From NCBI RefSeq assembly GCF_029767755.1, contig NZ_JARUQS010000003.1, forward strand, positions 44,840 through 108,839: 64,000 nucleotides of DNA, given 5' to 3'. The DNA comes from Thiomicrorhabdus sp. zzn3 (lineage in GTDB: Bacteria; Pseudomonadota; Gammaproteobacteria; Thiomicrospirales; Thiomicrospiraceae). Under the pieces are notes generated by a model, which was given only the letters and a program-made list of their open reading frames with translations, made no database searches and had not been told where the DNA came from. Position numbers and translations under genes: made by a program. This document shows, in pieces, positions 9,323 to 18,343 of this stretch; position 1 is the stretch's first letter; each line of letters begins with the position of its first letter.

Positions 9323-10606
9323 ATGAAAAAAACCAAATTAGCTCTAGCCATTGCAACTTCAGCTATGATTTCCACGCCCGTATTAGCAACAAACGGTGAC
9401 GTACTGATTGGACTTGGTGCTCAAGCACGCGCTCTGGGCGGCACCGGTACAGCTGCATTTTTTGGATCTGAAAACGCGCTAACCAACCCTGCCCTATTAG
9501 GTAAATCACAAGGGACTGAGTTTGCGATCGGCGGAACTATCTTTAAACCGAATGTTAAGGTGTCAGCAAACACACAAACAGCTGTTTATTCAGCCCTAGG
9601 CATGGGAACAGATGCTCCCGTTTCACAAACGAGCGACAATGACACCAACATCATTCCTGAAGTTTCCCTGTCAACACGTATTAACGATAACTGGACTTTT
9701 GGCTTAGGCATTTTTGGTTCAGCTGGTATGGGGGTTGATTACCGAGATACTGATGAACTGTTCAACGGATACAGCAACCTACAAATCATGAAGTTTGCTC
9801 CTAGCTTGGCCTATAACGATGGAAACTTTGGTATCGGGTTTGCTCCGGTAATTCAATACGGTGCTCTGGACATCAACTTTTATGCAGATACGGACTTCGA
9901 TATGAGCGCAGAAAATATCGGTAATGGAATGTCCACAGATCTAGGTTACGGCTATAACTTAGGTGCTTATTTTGATATTACTAAAGAGTTAACCGTTGCT
10001 GCAGCTTACCAATCAGCAGTTTCCATGAAATATAAGGATCAAATCTCAGTTGCCGCTAATGCATTTGGTCTAACAATGAGCGATAAACTTGAACAACCTG
10101 CTGAAATCAAAATTGGTGCAGCATACTCAACTGGAAACTGGATGTTCACAGCCGATGCCAAACAAATCAGATGGTCTGAAGCTGAGGGCTATAAAGACTT
10201 CAACTGGGAAGATCAAAATGTCTTTGGCATCGGTGCAAAATACACAGGCAATGGTTACTGGGTAGGCGCTGGCTATAACGTAGGTTCAGATCCAATCGAT
10301 AAAATTAATGATGGGTCTTTTGACGGCCAAGCGGTTGACATGTTCAACAATCACTTCTTCCCAGGTGTGGTAGACCGCCACTTTACACTAGGTGGTGGAT
10401 ACAAAATCACTCAAAACATGGCGCTAGACGCAGCTGTTGTATATGCTCCAGAAGTTAAGAAGACAGTTGACACTTCTACTATCTCTAGTGGGTTTGCAAC
10501 AGCTTACTCAATGGGAATGGGTGGAGGAGCTGTCGCAGCTTCTTCAGAACATGAAGTCACTCACTCACAAATTGGTTATACATTATCTCTACGCATGAAC
10601 TTCTAA
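9323..10606 (+). CDS. FadL/OmpP1/TodX-family outer-membrane transporter
   Basis: A 427-residue outer-membrane beta-barrel. The signal peptide ends at PVLA-TNG (about residue 22). The mature N-terminus, with GLGAQARALGGTGTA followed by ENALTNPALLG, is the hallmark of the FadL hatch region. The rest alternates short polar turns and amphipathic strands and ends in an aromatic strand (SLRMNF). The family moves long-chain fatty acids or other hydrophobic compounds across the outer membrane; the substrate here is unknown. Single gene with its own terminator. Confidence 0.9.
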   Translation: MKKTKLALAIATSAMISTPVLATNGDVLIGLGAQARALGGTGTAAFFGSENALTNPALLGKSQGTEFAIGGTIFKPNVKVSANTQTAVYSALGMGTDAPVSQTSDNDTNIIPEVSLSTRINDNWTFGLGIFGSAGMGVDYRDTDELFNGYSNLQIMKFAPSLAYNDGNFGIGFAPVIQYGALDINFYADTDFDMSAENIGNGMSTDLGYGYNLGAYFDITKELTVAAAYQSAVSMKYKDQISVAANAFGLTMSDKLEQPAEIKIGAAYSTGNWMFTADAKQIRWSEAEGYKDFNWEDQNVFGIGAKYTGNGYWVGAGYNVGSDPIDKINDGSFDGQAVDMFNNHFFPGVVDRHFTLGGGYKITQNMALDAAVVYAPEVKKTVDTSTISSGFATAYSMGMGGGAVAASSEHEVTHSQIGYTLSLRMNF

Positions 10607-10629
10607 TCTTAATTTAAAAGTTCGTCATT

Positions 10630-10656
10630 AAAAAGCCGCTTTTAAGCGGCTTTTTT
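10630..10656 (+). terminator. Rho-independent terminator
   Basis: Hairpin AAAAAGCCGCTT / AAGCGGCTTTTT followed by T residues, 23 bases after the FadL-type gene. It shares the AAGCCGCT stem with the terminator at 8890. Confidence 0.92.
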
Positions 10657-10694
10657 GTTTTAGAAACACCCGTTTTTATCGCTTAAGGACTGAG

Positions 10695-10702
10695 CAGGCC
10701 TG
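10695..10702. repeat. CAGGCCTG palindrome, intergenic
   Basis: Copy in context TGAGCAGGCCTGTTCAAAA, downstream of the porin terminator and about 95 bases before the SDR gene. Confidence 0.85.
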
Positions 10703-10795
10703 TTCAAAATAAATTCATTTATTTTTTACTTTACGCCTCTTTTTTGTTTCACTGTTTTTGTGCATACTATGCGAAAAATTTGAGGCGATATTGCA

Positions 10796-11632
10796 ATGGC
10801 GAACGTTTTGATTATCGGCTGCGGCGGAATTGGCTGCGAACTGGCTCTCACACTGAAAGAACAAGGGCATCACGTCTACGGATTGCGCCGTGATATCAGT
10901 GAAATCCCCGAAGGGATTGAGCCGATTGAAGCCGACTTGTCTCACACCAGCCTACCCTTCCCGGAAAATCTGGATTATGTGTTCTATACGGCCTCCGCCG
11001 GCAAACATAAAGATGTCGCTTACTACCAAGCCTATGTCTCCGGCGTTAAACACAGCCTGCACAATCTTGAAGGGCAGAACCTTAAACGGCTGTTCTTTAT
11101 CTCTAGCTCTTCCGTATTTGGACAAAATGAAGGTGAATGGGTCACCGAAGAGAGTCCGGTATCTGGCAACAATTTCTCGACCAAACGCTTACTGGAAGGA
11201 GAAGAGTTGATCAATCAATCTCCCTTTCCTAGCACGATCGTCCGCTTTGGTGGCATTTACGGACCGGGACGCACTCATTTAATTGATTTGGTGCAACAGG
11301 GCAAAGCTCACTGCATGGAAGATGTCTACAGCAACCGTATTCACTCGGCTGACTGCGTCGGCATGCTGTCGCACCTAATGAATCTGGATATGCAATCCCC
11401 AGAAAAAGTGGACTCGCTGTATATTGGGGTTGATGATCAACCGACTCCTTCCTGCGAGGTTTACGAATGGCTGGCCGAACAACTTAACGCCGGCTATATT
11501 GAGCATTTAGAACCGACCGAGAACAGTCGCTTAATGCGCAGTAACAAACGGCTCTCCAATGCCAAAATCCGCGCTACCGGCTACAATTTTCAATACCCAT
11601 CCTATCAAGACGGCTATATCGAACTCATTTAA
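10796..11632 (+). CDS. NAD-dependent epimerase/dehydratase-like SDR protein
   Basis: A 278-residue extended short-chain dehydrogenase. The N-terminal nucleotide motif IIGCGGIGCELA is at residues 5-16, a Ser triplet is in FFISSSSVFG, and the downstream GGIYGPGR motif is typical of UDP-sugar epimerase-like proteins (YeeZ group). The canonical catalytic YxxxK is not obvious: the expected region reads NNFSTKRLLEGE, with Phe-Ser in place of Tyr, so the enzyme may be atypical or act only in binding. A GAGG ribosome site precedes the ATG. Substrate unknown. Confidence 0.82.
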   Translation: MANVLIIGCGGIGCELALTLKEQGHHVYGLRRDISEIPEGIEPIEADLSHTSLPFPENLDYVFYTASAGKHKDVAYYQAYVSGVKHSLHNLEGQNLKRLFFISSSSVFGQNEGEWVTEESPVSGNNFSTKRLLEGEELINQSPFPSTIVRFGGIYGPGRTHLIDLVQQGKAHCMEDVYSNRIHSADCVGMLSHLMNLDMQSPEKVDSLYIGVDDQPTPSCEVYEWLAEQLNAGYIEHLEPTENSRLMRSNKRLSNAKIRATGYNFQYPSYQDGYIELI

Positions 11633-11642
11633 CGTGTTCTGA

Positions 11643-11664
11643 CGCCATTCAAAATAGAATGGCG
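11643..11664. terminator. Stem-loop between convergent genes
   Basis: Hairpin CGCCATTC / GAATGGCG with a 6-base loop, 10 bases after the SDR stop. No T run follows on either strand. A degenerate palindrome copy, CAGGCCTA, lies at 11686-11693, directly after the fxsA stop. Confidence 0.5.
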
Positions 11665-11694
11665 CATCGTCCAATACACCTTGAACAGGCCTAT

Positions 11695-12192
11695 TCACTC
11701 TTTACTGTCTTTTTTAGGCTCTTCAAACTCCCCGTCAATCACGTTCCGGTGTTGCAGACGTGATGCCGGTTTTTCTTCTGCTTCGCGCCACTCACCTTCA
11801 AAATAATCGCCACGTGAATTCTGATAACGGTAATGCCCGCGCATCTGCAACCCTTTCAAGCTTTGACGAATCATCGTTTGACGCACCCAGGGGATCAAAA
11901 ACAACAATCCCAACGCATCGGTCATTAACCCGGGCACCAATAACAGCACACCGCCCAGAAAGATAAACACCCCTTCCATCATCGCGGTTTGCGGCGCCTC
12001 CCCTTGTGTCATCGCCAGCTGAGCGTCCTGCAGCACCTTCACCCCCTGACTTCTCATCAGCCACACCCCAATCACGGCCGTGGCGACAGTCAACAGCACC
12101 GTCGGCAAAGCGCCAATAACGCCACCCACCTGGATTAACAAATACAGCTCAAGCAGCGGAATTAAAATAAAAAACAGCAGAAAAACCTTCAT
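11695..12192 (-). CDS. fxsA: FxsA-family membrane protein
   Basis: A 165-residue inner-membrane protein of the FxsA family. Three to four hydrophobic segments lie in residues 3-25, 27-45 and 75-105, including the conserved GGVLLLVPGLMTDALG motif. A charged cytoplasmic tail with basic and acidic residues makes up the last 50 residues. E. coli FxsA over-expression relieves F-plasmid exclusion of phage T7; the normal role is unclear. The ATG follows GGAG. It is convergent with the SDR gene and divergent from dsbD. Confidence 0.9.
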   Translation of the reverse strand: MKVFLLFFILIPLLELYLLIQVGGVIGALPTVLLTVATAVIGVWLMRSQGVKVLQDAQLAMTQGEAPQTAMMEGVFIFLGGVLLLVPGLMTDALGLLFLIPWVRQTMIRQSLKGLQMRGHYRYQNSRGDYFEGEWREAEEKPASRLQHRNVIDGEFEEPKKDSKE

Positions 12193-12360
12193 GACAACTC
12201 CATATTGAGGACACCATTATTTACATACTCACCCAGACTAAAACTTCATAATAGATTCAGACTTATTCGGTGGCCGAAGCAGATAAAAGTAAGATAGAAT
12301 CTCTTGATTGGCTGAAATAGAAAACTTTACACCTAGTGTTCAGCTCTGCACCAAACACTA

Positions 12361-12377
12361 TTGTAAACACGTTACAA
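12361..12377. promoter_or_regulatory. Possible operator palindrome before dsbD
   Basis: TTGTAA-N5-TTACAA, a perfect 6+6 dyad 75 bases upstream of the dsbD ATG, in a 260-base divergent region with fxsA. It looks like a dimeric repressor or activator site. The regulator is unknown. Confidence 0.4.
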
Positions 12378-12452
12378 AGGTTATGGGGCTTTTCGCGGCA
12401 CTTTCAAGTTCGCTAGCCGCCCCTTACAAAACGATCCGAGGAGATCACAAAG

Positions 12453-14663
12453 ATGAGATGGACTCAGAACCCCCTGTTTAAATGGATCATTAGCTCACTG
12501 ATACTGTTGACTGCGACAGGCATGGTGAAAGCCAATGATCTTTTGGATGTGGATGATGCGTTTCAATTGCAGGACGCCAAAGTCGTTGACGGTAAAATCC
12601 TTGTAGAATGGAAAATTGCCGACGACTACAAACTCTACAAAGACAAAATTTCGGTCACCTCTGAAGACCTCTCTCTTGGCGACACCCAATACTCAAAAGC
12701 CAAACAGACTGACGATCCGCTGTTTGGTAAAACCGAAGTCTATGTCCATCAAGCCACCCTGAAAATTCCTTATCAAAGCAGTGCAAGTCGCGGCAAGCTG
12801 ACCGTCAAGTACCAAGGATGTGCGGATAAAATCGGGGTTTGCTATCCTCCGCAAACCCGCACACTCCCTGTTGACCTTCCGGCACCGGCTGCCGCCTCAA
12901 CCGACAGCGGAAACGGTTTCGGTTCATTGAATGCGCTGAATGACATTCTCACCGCCAACAACAGTGAACCCGAACTGCTGGATGCAGAAGATGCATTCCG
13001 CTTCTCTTCAAGCATTGAAAATGGTCAAATCGTCGCGCGCTGGGCAATTGCCGACGACTATCACCTCTACCAAGACAAGATCAAAACCAAAGTCGTCAAC
13101 GGTGAAGCAACCTTAGGTGAGTTGCAATTACCGGCAGCAGAGACCATTGACGATCCTCTGTTTGGCAAAACCGCGGTCTATCACGGTCAACTTGAAGCAA
13201 TCCAGCCGGTTACAGAGATTAATAAGCAAGCCACTATCGAATTTGAATTCCAGGGGTGCTCCGCCTCCGCCGGTGTTTGCTACCCACCGATGCGCAAAAC
13301 CATTGAGATTCAAGCCGATCAAATTTCTGTGATCGACACCTCACCAGCGGCCGTTGTGGGACAACCGGCGCAATCCGAAACCGATCAGATTGCCGACACC
13401 CTGAAAAACAGCAGCGTGTGGATTGTGATTGCGACTTTCTTTGTCTTTGGTCTGCTTCTGGCCTTTACCCCTTGCGTCTTCCCGATGATTCCGATTCTGT
13501 CGAGCATCATTGTCGGTCAGGGCGAACAACTGACCACCCGCCGAGCTTTTGTCATGTCGCTGGTCTATGTGCTGGCGATGTCGGTGACCTACACAGTCGC
13601 GGGTGTCTTAGCGGGTGTCTTTGGTGAAAACCTGCAAGCCGCTTTCCAAAACCCATGGATTCTTGGAACGTTCAGCGTCATCTTTATTCTGTTGGCACTG
13701 TCGATGTTCGGCTTCTACGAACTGCAACTGCCGAGCAGCCTGCAATCCAAACTCACCAACCTGTCCAATAAGCAACAAGGCGGCACTCTCACCGGTGTCG
13801 CGGTCATGGGCTTTTTGTCCGCCCTGATCGTCGGCCCTTGCGTGGCACCGCCACTGGCTGGTGCATTGATTTACATCGGCCAAACCGGGGATGCCCTGCT
13901 CGGCGGAACCGCACTGTTCGCCATGAGCATGGGGATGGGACTGCCATTATTGTTACTCGGCACCTCCGCTGGAAAACTGCTGCCGCGTGCCGGTGGCTGG
14001 ATGGAAAGCGTCAAAGCGGTATTCGGTGTCATGCTCATTGGTGTGGCCATCTGGATGGCTGAGCGCATTCTGCCTGCGGAAGTCACTCTACTGGCATGGG
14101 CACTGTTGTTTATCATTTCTGCGGTCTATATGGGCGCGTTTGAAAGTGTGGCCGACAAATCAGGCTGGTTCAAACTGTTTAAAGGACTCGGCTTGGCGTT
14201 GGCACTTTATGGTGCAATGATTCTAGTCGGCCTGCTTGGCGGTAGCCAATCCCTGTTCCAGCCTCTAAAAGTCTTCCAAGGAGGTGGTTCAGGTCAGGTT
14301 GAAGCCACTCACCTTGAGTTTAAAAGCATTAAAACCGTGGAAGACCTTCAGACCGAACTCAGTAAAGGTCAGCCAGTTATGCTCGATTTCTACGCCGACT
14401 GGTGCGTGAGCTGTAAAGAGATGGAAGCCCTGACTTTTACCGATAAGAAGGTACAGGCTTCATTAAAAGGCGTCACGCTGCTGCAGGCGGATGTCACGGC
14501 CAATGACGAAACGGATAAGGCCTTGATGAAACAGTTCGGCATCATTGGACCACCGGCTATTCTGTTCTTCAACGCACAAGGCGAAGAACAAAAAGCACAG
14601 CGAGTGGTCGGATTTAAAGACGCAGAGAGCTTTAATCAAAACATTCAACAAGCTTTAAAATAA
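12453..14663 (+). CDS. dsbD: Thiol:disulfide interchange protein DsbD with duplicated N-terminal domain
   Basis: A 736-residue transmembrane reductant conduit that passes electrons from cytoplasmic thioredoxin to periplasmic partners. After a signal peptide (about 1-27) there are two tandem copies of the immunoglobulin-like nDsbD domain. Each begins LLD-DAF, contains DDPLFGKT, and ends with a Cys pair before YPP (Cys123/Cys130 and Cys269/Cys276). The eight-helix membrane domain (about 320-590) carries FTPC (Cys341) and VGPC (Cys463). The C-terminal thioredoxin domain has WCVSC (Cys651/Cys654). E. coli DsbD has one N-terminal domain and about 565 residues, so this protein is longer by one domain. 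The ATG follows GAGGAG. Confidence 0.95.
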   Translation: MRWTQNPLFKWIISSLILLTATGMVKANDLLDVDDAFQLQDAKVVDGKILVEWKIADDYKLYKDKISVTSEDLSLGDTQYSKAKQTDDPLFGKTEVYVHQATLKIPYQSSASRGKLTVKYQGCADKIGVCYPPQTRTLPVDLPAPAAASTDSGNGFGSLNALNDILTANNSEPELLDAEDAFRFSSSIENGQIVARWAIADDYHLYQDKIKTKVVNGEATLGELQLPAAETIDDPLFGKTAVYHGQLEAIQPVTEINKQATIEFEFQGCSASAGVCYPPMRKTIEIQADQISVIDTSPAAVVGQPAQSETDQIADTLKNSSVWIVIATFFVFGLLLAFTPCVFPMIPILSSIIVGQGEQLTTRRAFVMSLVYVLAMSVTYTVAGVLAGVFGENLQAAFQNPWILGTFSVIFILLALSMFGFYELQLPSSLQSKLTNLSNKQQGGTLTGVAVMGFLSALIVGPCVAPPLAGALIYIGQTGDALLGGTALFAMSMGMGLPLLLLGTSAGKLLPRAGGWMESVKAVFGVMLIGVAIWMAERILPAEVTLLAWALLFIISAVYMGAFESVADKSGWFKLFKGLGLALALYGAMILVGLLGGSQSLFQPLKVFQGGGSGQVEATHLEFKSIKTVEDLQTELSKGQPVMLDFYADWCVSCKEMEALTFTDKKVQASLKGVTLLQADVTANDETDKALMKQFGIIGPPAILFFNAQGEEQKAQRVVGFKDAESFNQNIQQALK

Positions 14664-14674
14664 ATCAGCATAAC

Positions 14675-14700
14675 CAGGCCTGCCAAACTCAGCAGGCCTG
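14675..14700. repeat. Paired CAGGCCTG palindromes forming a hairpin
   Basis: Two copies (14675-14682, 14693-14700) start 11 bases after the dsbD stop. CAGGCCTGC pairs with GCAGGCCTG around a loop of about 8 bases. No T run follows, so termination is possible but not shown. The rest of the 235-base gap to aroQ holds a TATAAT box at 14851-14856. Confidence 0.7.
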
Positions 14701-14850
14701 TTCACCTATTTCCCCCTAAACCTTATCTCACCATTAGCAAACTCAATCGTTTCATTAAGTTCATAGCAGAACGCGGCATTTCATGTATTTTTTTTAGACT
14801 TTTACAGCGATTTAACCGTGTTATTCATAGAGTTATAGCAGTAGTTACGT

Positions 14851-14856
14851 TATAAT
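14851..14856 (+). promoter_or_regulatory. Probable -10 box of the aroQ promoter
   Basis: A perfect TATAAT lies 43 bases before the aroQ ATG; no good -35 hexamer stands at 16-18 bases. The implied transcript start (about 14862) is only 10 bases from a TTG at 14872, which argues for the ATG at 14899. Confidence 0.5.
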
Positions 14857-14898
14857 CCATTCAATCTTTCTTTGAGTGAATCACGATTGGATAAAATC

Positions 14899-15336
14899 AT
14901 GGCAAGCATTCTGGTGATAAACGGGCCAAATCTCAATATGCTCGGTAGACGCGAACCGGAAATTTACGGTCGCCAGACATTGGGCGATATCATTGAAGAC
15001 TTGGAATTGCTCGCAGATGAATTCAGCGTTCGCCTCCTGAGTTTTCAAAGCAATGCGGAACACGAAATTGTACAACGCATTCATCAAGCCATGGATGATG
15101 GTACCGAATTTATTATTATCAACCCGGCCGCATTCACTCACACCAGTGTCGCCATTCGTGACGCACTGGCCACAGTCGCCATCCCGTTTATTGAAGTGCA
15201 TCTGTCAAACATTCATAAACGCGAACCCTTCCGCAGCCACTCTTACTTTTCTGATCTGGCTGAAGGCGTTATCGCAGGCCTGGGTGCCAAGGGCTATGAG
15301 TTGGCCCTGCAAGCGGCTGTCGAAAGAATCAAATAA
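14899..15336 (+). CDS. aroQ: Type II 3-dehydroquinate dehydratase
   Basis: A 145-residue dodecameric dehydratase, step 3 of the shikimate pathway. It begins with the conserved [21 protein letters not shown] region, with the active-site Arg and Tyr, then [44 protein letters not shown] (His base) and a final GYELAL. Start chosen at ATG 14899, because family members begin just before [10 protein letters not shown]; a TTG nine codons earlier is too close to the -10 box. It precedes accB-accC, a common gammaproteobacterial arrangement. Confidence 0.96.
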   Translation: MASILVINGPNLNMLGRREPEIYGRQTLGDIIEDLELLADEFSVRLLSFQSNAEHEIVQRIHQAMDDGTEFIIINPAAFTHTSVAIRDALATVAIPFIEVHLSNIHKREPFRSHSYFSDLAEGVIAGLGAKGYELALQAAVERIK

Positions 15337-15411
15337 CAGCAAATAGTTTTAAACATTCAACCCCAAAGCCTGATAACAAAACAAACAAGGCGCATAATCA
15401 AAGGAAGTCAC

Positions 15412-15870
15412 ATGGATATTCGCTCGATTCGTAAACTGATTGAAATTGTGGAACAGTCAGACATCGCTGAAATTGAAATTAAAGAAGGTGAGCACAACAT
15501 TCGCATCACCCGCAGCAAAGAGCCGATCATGATGGCGGCCCCTGCGCCAGCCGCAGCCCCTGTTCAATTTGAAGCACCGGCTGCGGCCGCTCAAGCGGCG
15601 CCTACTGCGGCAGCGGAAGCACCGGCAGAAATCAGTGGTCACCAGGTGACCTCGCCGATGGTGGGAACGTTCTACTCAGCGCCATCTCCAGATGCAGATG
15701 CATTTGTTAAGGTGGGCGATCAAGTGGCTGTAGGCGACACCCTGTGCATTATCGAAGCGATGAAAATCATGAACCCGATCGAAGCGGATAAAGCAGGAAC
15801 CATCAAACAAATTCTTGGCGTCAACGGAGAACCGGTTCAATTTGGTCAACCGCTTTTCGTGATTGAATAA
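15412..15870 (+). CDS. accB: Biotin carboxyl carrier protein of acetyl-CoA carboxylase
   Basis: A 152-residue carrier that shuttles carboxylated biotin between AccC and the carboxyltransferase in fatty-acid synthesis. A short N-terminal domain (1-35) is followed by an Ala/Pro-rich linker (about 43-78). The biotinyl domain starts at about residue 80 and carries the biotinylated Lys in EAMKIMN and a [14 protein letters not shown] end. AAGGAAG precedes the ATG by 5 bases. It is co-transcribed with accC, 12 bases away. Confidence 0.97.
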   Translation: MDIRSIRKLIEIVEQSDIAEIEIKEGEHNIRITRSKEPIMMAAPAPAAAPVQFEAPAAAAQAAPTAAAEAPAEISGHQVTSPMVGTFYSAPSPDADAFVKVGDQVAVGDTLCIIEAMKIMNPIEADKAGTIKQILGVNGEPVQFGQPLFVIE

Positions 15871-15882
15871 GGGTAGTTGAGC

Positions 15883-17232
15883 ATGATTGAAAAAATTCTA
15901 ATTGCAAACCGTGGTGAAATTGCTCTGCGCGTACTGCGCGCCTGTAAAGAAATGGGCATTAAAACCGTGGCCGTGCATTCTACCGCTGACGCTGACCTAA
16001 AACATGTTTTATTGGCAGACGAATCTGTCTGTATCGGTCCGGCTCCGTCTTCGGAAAGTTATCTGAACGTTCCTGCAATTATTGCGGCCGCGGAAGTAAC
16101 GGACGCCGAAGCGATTCACCCGGGCTATGGTTTTTTATCTGAAAACGCCGATTTTGCCGAGCGTGTTGAAGAAAGTGGGTTCACCTTCATCGGCCCTAAA
16201 GCCGACACCATCCGCATTATGGGTGACAAAGTCTCAGCCATCCGTGCGATGAAAGCCGCCGGCGTTCCGACTGTTCCCGGTTCAGGCGGTCCGTTAGGTG
16301 ACGATGCCGAAGAAAACATGCGCATTGCGCGTGAAATCGGCTATCCGGTGATCATTAAAGCGGCCGGCGGTGGCGGCGGACGCGGTATGCGTGTAGTGCA
16401 TACCGAAGCCAACCTGCTAAAATCGATTCAACTGACAAAATCGGAAGCGGGCAGTTTCTTCGGTAACTCCGAAGTGTATATGGAAAAGTTCCTCGAGAAC
16501 CCCCGCCATATCGAAATTCAAGTGCTGTCTGACGGCCAAGGTAACGCCATTCACTTAGGTGAGCGTGACTGTTCGATGCAACGTCGCCACCAAAAAGTGG
16601 TAGAAGAAGCCCCCGCGCCAGGCATCACCGCTGAACAGCGTGCCCAAATCGGTGCGGCATGTGTCAATGCTTGCCTGGAAATCAACTACCGTGGCGCCGG
16701 AACCTTCGAGTTCCTGTACGAAGACGGCCATTTTTATTTCATCGAAATGAACACCCGTCTGCAAGTTGAGCACCCTGTTACCGAAATGGTCACCGGCATT
16801 GACCTGGTGAAAGCGCAGATCGAAATTGCCATGGGTCAACCGCTAAACATTAAACAAGAAGATGTCGTGATTCGCGGCCACGCCATGGAGTGCCGTATCA
16901 ACGCTGAAAACCCAGCGCGCAACTTCATGCCTTCTCCAGGGAAGCTTGAGCGCCTGCATTTGCCAGGTGGTTTAGGGGTGCGTTGGGACTCGCACATCTA
17001 CACCGGCTATGAGATTCCGCCGCATTACGACTCCATGATCGGCAAGTTGATTACCTACGGTAATGATCGTGATACTGCGATTGCACGTATGGACGTCGCC
17101 CTGCAGGAAATGGTGATCAAAGGAATCGATACCAACATCCACCTGCAGCGTGAAATCATGAACGACCACGGCTTCTGTGAAGGTGGCATGAACATCCACT
17201 ACCTGGAGCACCGTCTGGAACACTTAGTGTAA
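15883..17232 (+). CDS. accC: Biotin carboxylase subunit of acetyl-CoA carboxylase
   Basis: A 449-residue ATP-grasp enzyme that carboxylates the biotin of AccB with bicarbonate and ATP. It shows [13 protein letters not shown] at the start, the Gly-rich loop [21 protein letters not shown], the catalytic [14 protein letters not shown] region and a C-terminal biotin-carboxylase domain. Length equals E. coli AccC. The ATG at 15883 fits the family start; an in-frame TTG two codons earlier is not needed. It is followed by two hairpins. Confidence 0.97.
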   Translation: MIEKILIANRGEIALRVLRACKEMGIKTVAVHSTADADLKHVLLADESVCIGPAPSSESYLNVPAIIAAAEVTDAEAIHPGYGFLSENADFAERVEESGFTFIGPKADTIRIMGDKVSAIRAMKAAGVPTVPGSGGPLGDDAEENMRIAREIGYPVIIKAAGGGGGRGMRVVHTEANLLKSIQLTKSEAGSFFGNSEVYMEKFLENPRHIEIQVLSDGQGNAIHLGERDCSMQRRHQKVVEEAPAPGITAEQRAQIGAACVNACLEINYRGAGTFEFLYEDGHFYFIEMNTRLQVEHPVTEMVTGIDLVKAQIEIAMGQPLNIKQEDVVIRGHAMECRINAENPARNFMPSPGKLERLHLPGGLGVRWDSHIYTGYEIPPHYDSMIGKLITYGNDRDTAIARMDVALQEMVIKGIDTNIHLQREIMNDHGFCEGGMNIHYLEHRLEHLV

Positions 17233-17248
17233 TTCAGACCGGAATCAT

Positions 17249-17281
17249 TGAGTTTTGGTATTAACCAATACCATAAACTCA
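17249..17281. other. Long hairpin after accC
   Basis: TGAGTTT-T-GGTATT pairs with AATACC-AT-AAACTCA around a short loop, with one bulge. It lies 16 bases after the accC stop and just before the true terminator, and could protect the 3' end of the transcript. Confidence 0.5.
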
Positions 17282-17295
17282 ATAAACACTTTTAA

Positions 17296-17326
17296 AACCT
17301 CTTGCGGTCACCGCAAGGGGTTTTTT
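17296..17326 (+). terminator. Rho-independent terminator of accBC
   Basis: Hairpin AACCTCTTGCGG / CCGCAAGGGGTT with a 3-base loop and six T residues. Confidence 0.9.
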
Positions 17327-17405
17327 GCTTTTAGCCAATCGATTGGCAAATCGAATTTAATGGCAAAAGGCGGCAAACAGCCAAAGCCTTTTGCAAGGAG
17401 TGAAT

Positions 17406-18290
17406 ATGGCCTGGATCCAAATCAATACTGTAGTAGAAGAAGCTCTTGCAGAACCGCTTTCCGACGCTTTCATGGAAATCGGCGCCTGCTCGGTGACGTT
17501 TGAAGATGCCAAAGATCAACCGATTTTCGAACCGGAGCTTGGTACCACACCGATCTGGGCCAAAACCAAAGTCATCGGATTATTTGATGCCGAAACCGAT
17601 GCCAAACAAGTGATTGAAAACCTAACCGGCCTGGTGCCCCAAGTTTCAAGCGAACAATATAAGGTAGAGCAGCTGGAAGACAAGGACTGGATTCGCGCCT
17701 GGATGGATCAGTTCCAGCCGATGCAGTTCGGCGAACGCCTATGGATTGTGCCGAGCTGGTGCGAAGCGCCGCAAGCGGACGCCGTCAACCTGATGTTAGA
17801 CCCGGGCATGGCATTTGGCACCGGCACCCACCCGACCACGTCACTCTGCTTGACCTGGCTGGACCGGCACGCCCCGATCGACCTTAATGTCATTGACTAC
17901 GGCTGTGGTTCCGGGATTCTCGCGTTGGCGGCGCAAAAACTTGGGGCTCGCCGTGTCATGGGCACCGACATTGACCCTCAGGCGATTATCGCCAGTGAGC
18001 AAAATGCCCAACGCAACCAGGCTGACATCGCCTTTTCGCTCGTCCAGGATTTTAACTCCGAACCGGCCGATCTGTTGGTTGCAAATATTCTGGCTGGTCC
18101 GTTGAAAGAGCTGGCGCCGGAATTCGAACGTTTAGTCAAACCGGGCGGCACACTGGTGCTTTCAGGACTCTTGGAAACCCAAGCCGCAGAACTGCAAGCC
18201 CACTACCGAACTCTGGGCTTTGAATTGAATACGCTGCAAACCAAGGAAGAATGGGCTTTGTTGGCAGGCACCAAATCTGCCCTGGTTTAA
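17406..18290 (+). CDS. prmA: Ribosomal protein L11 methyltransferase
   Basis: A 294-residue SAM-dependent enzyme that trimethylates ribosomal protein L11. The N-terminal substrate domain is about residues 1-90. The linker DKDWIRAWMDQFQP precedes the methyltransferase domain with MAFGTGTHPTT, the SAM loop DYGCGSGIL, and VANILAGPL. The ATG at 17406 has AAGGAG at 17395-17400 and gives a length within one residue of E. coli PrmA. In many gammaproteobacteria prmA, dusB and fis are consecutive, as here. Confidence 0.96.
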   Translation: MAWIQINTVVEEALAEPLSDAFMEIGACSVTFEDAKDQPIFEPELGTTPIWAKTKVIGLFDAETDAKQVIENLTGLVPQVSSEQYKVEQLEDKDWIRAWMDQFQPMQFGERLWIVPSWCEAPQADAVNLMLDPGMAFGTGTHPTTSLCLTWLDRHAPIDLNVIDYGCGSGILALAAQKLGARRVMGTDIDPQAIIASEQNAQRNQADIAFSLVQDFNSEPADLLVANILAGPLKELAPEFERLVKPGGTLVLSGLLETQAAELQAHYRTLGFELNTLQTKEEWALLAGTKSALV

Positions 18291-18302
18291 AACCTTTTTA
18301 AC

Positions 18303-18310
18303 CAGGCCTG
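18303..18310. repeat. CAGGCCTG palindrome, intergenic
   Basis: Copy in context TTAACCAGGCCTGATGAAA, 13 bases after the prmA stop and 33 bases before the dusB ATG. Confidence 0.85.
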
Positions 18311-18343
18311 ATGAAAATAATATGACTTTTATCGGTTGACACT

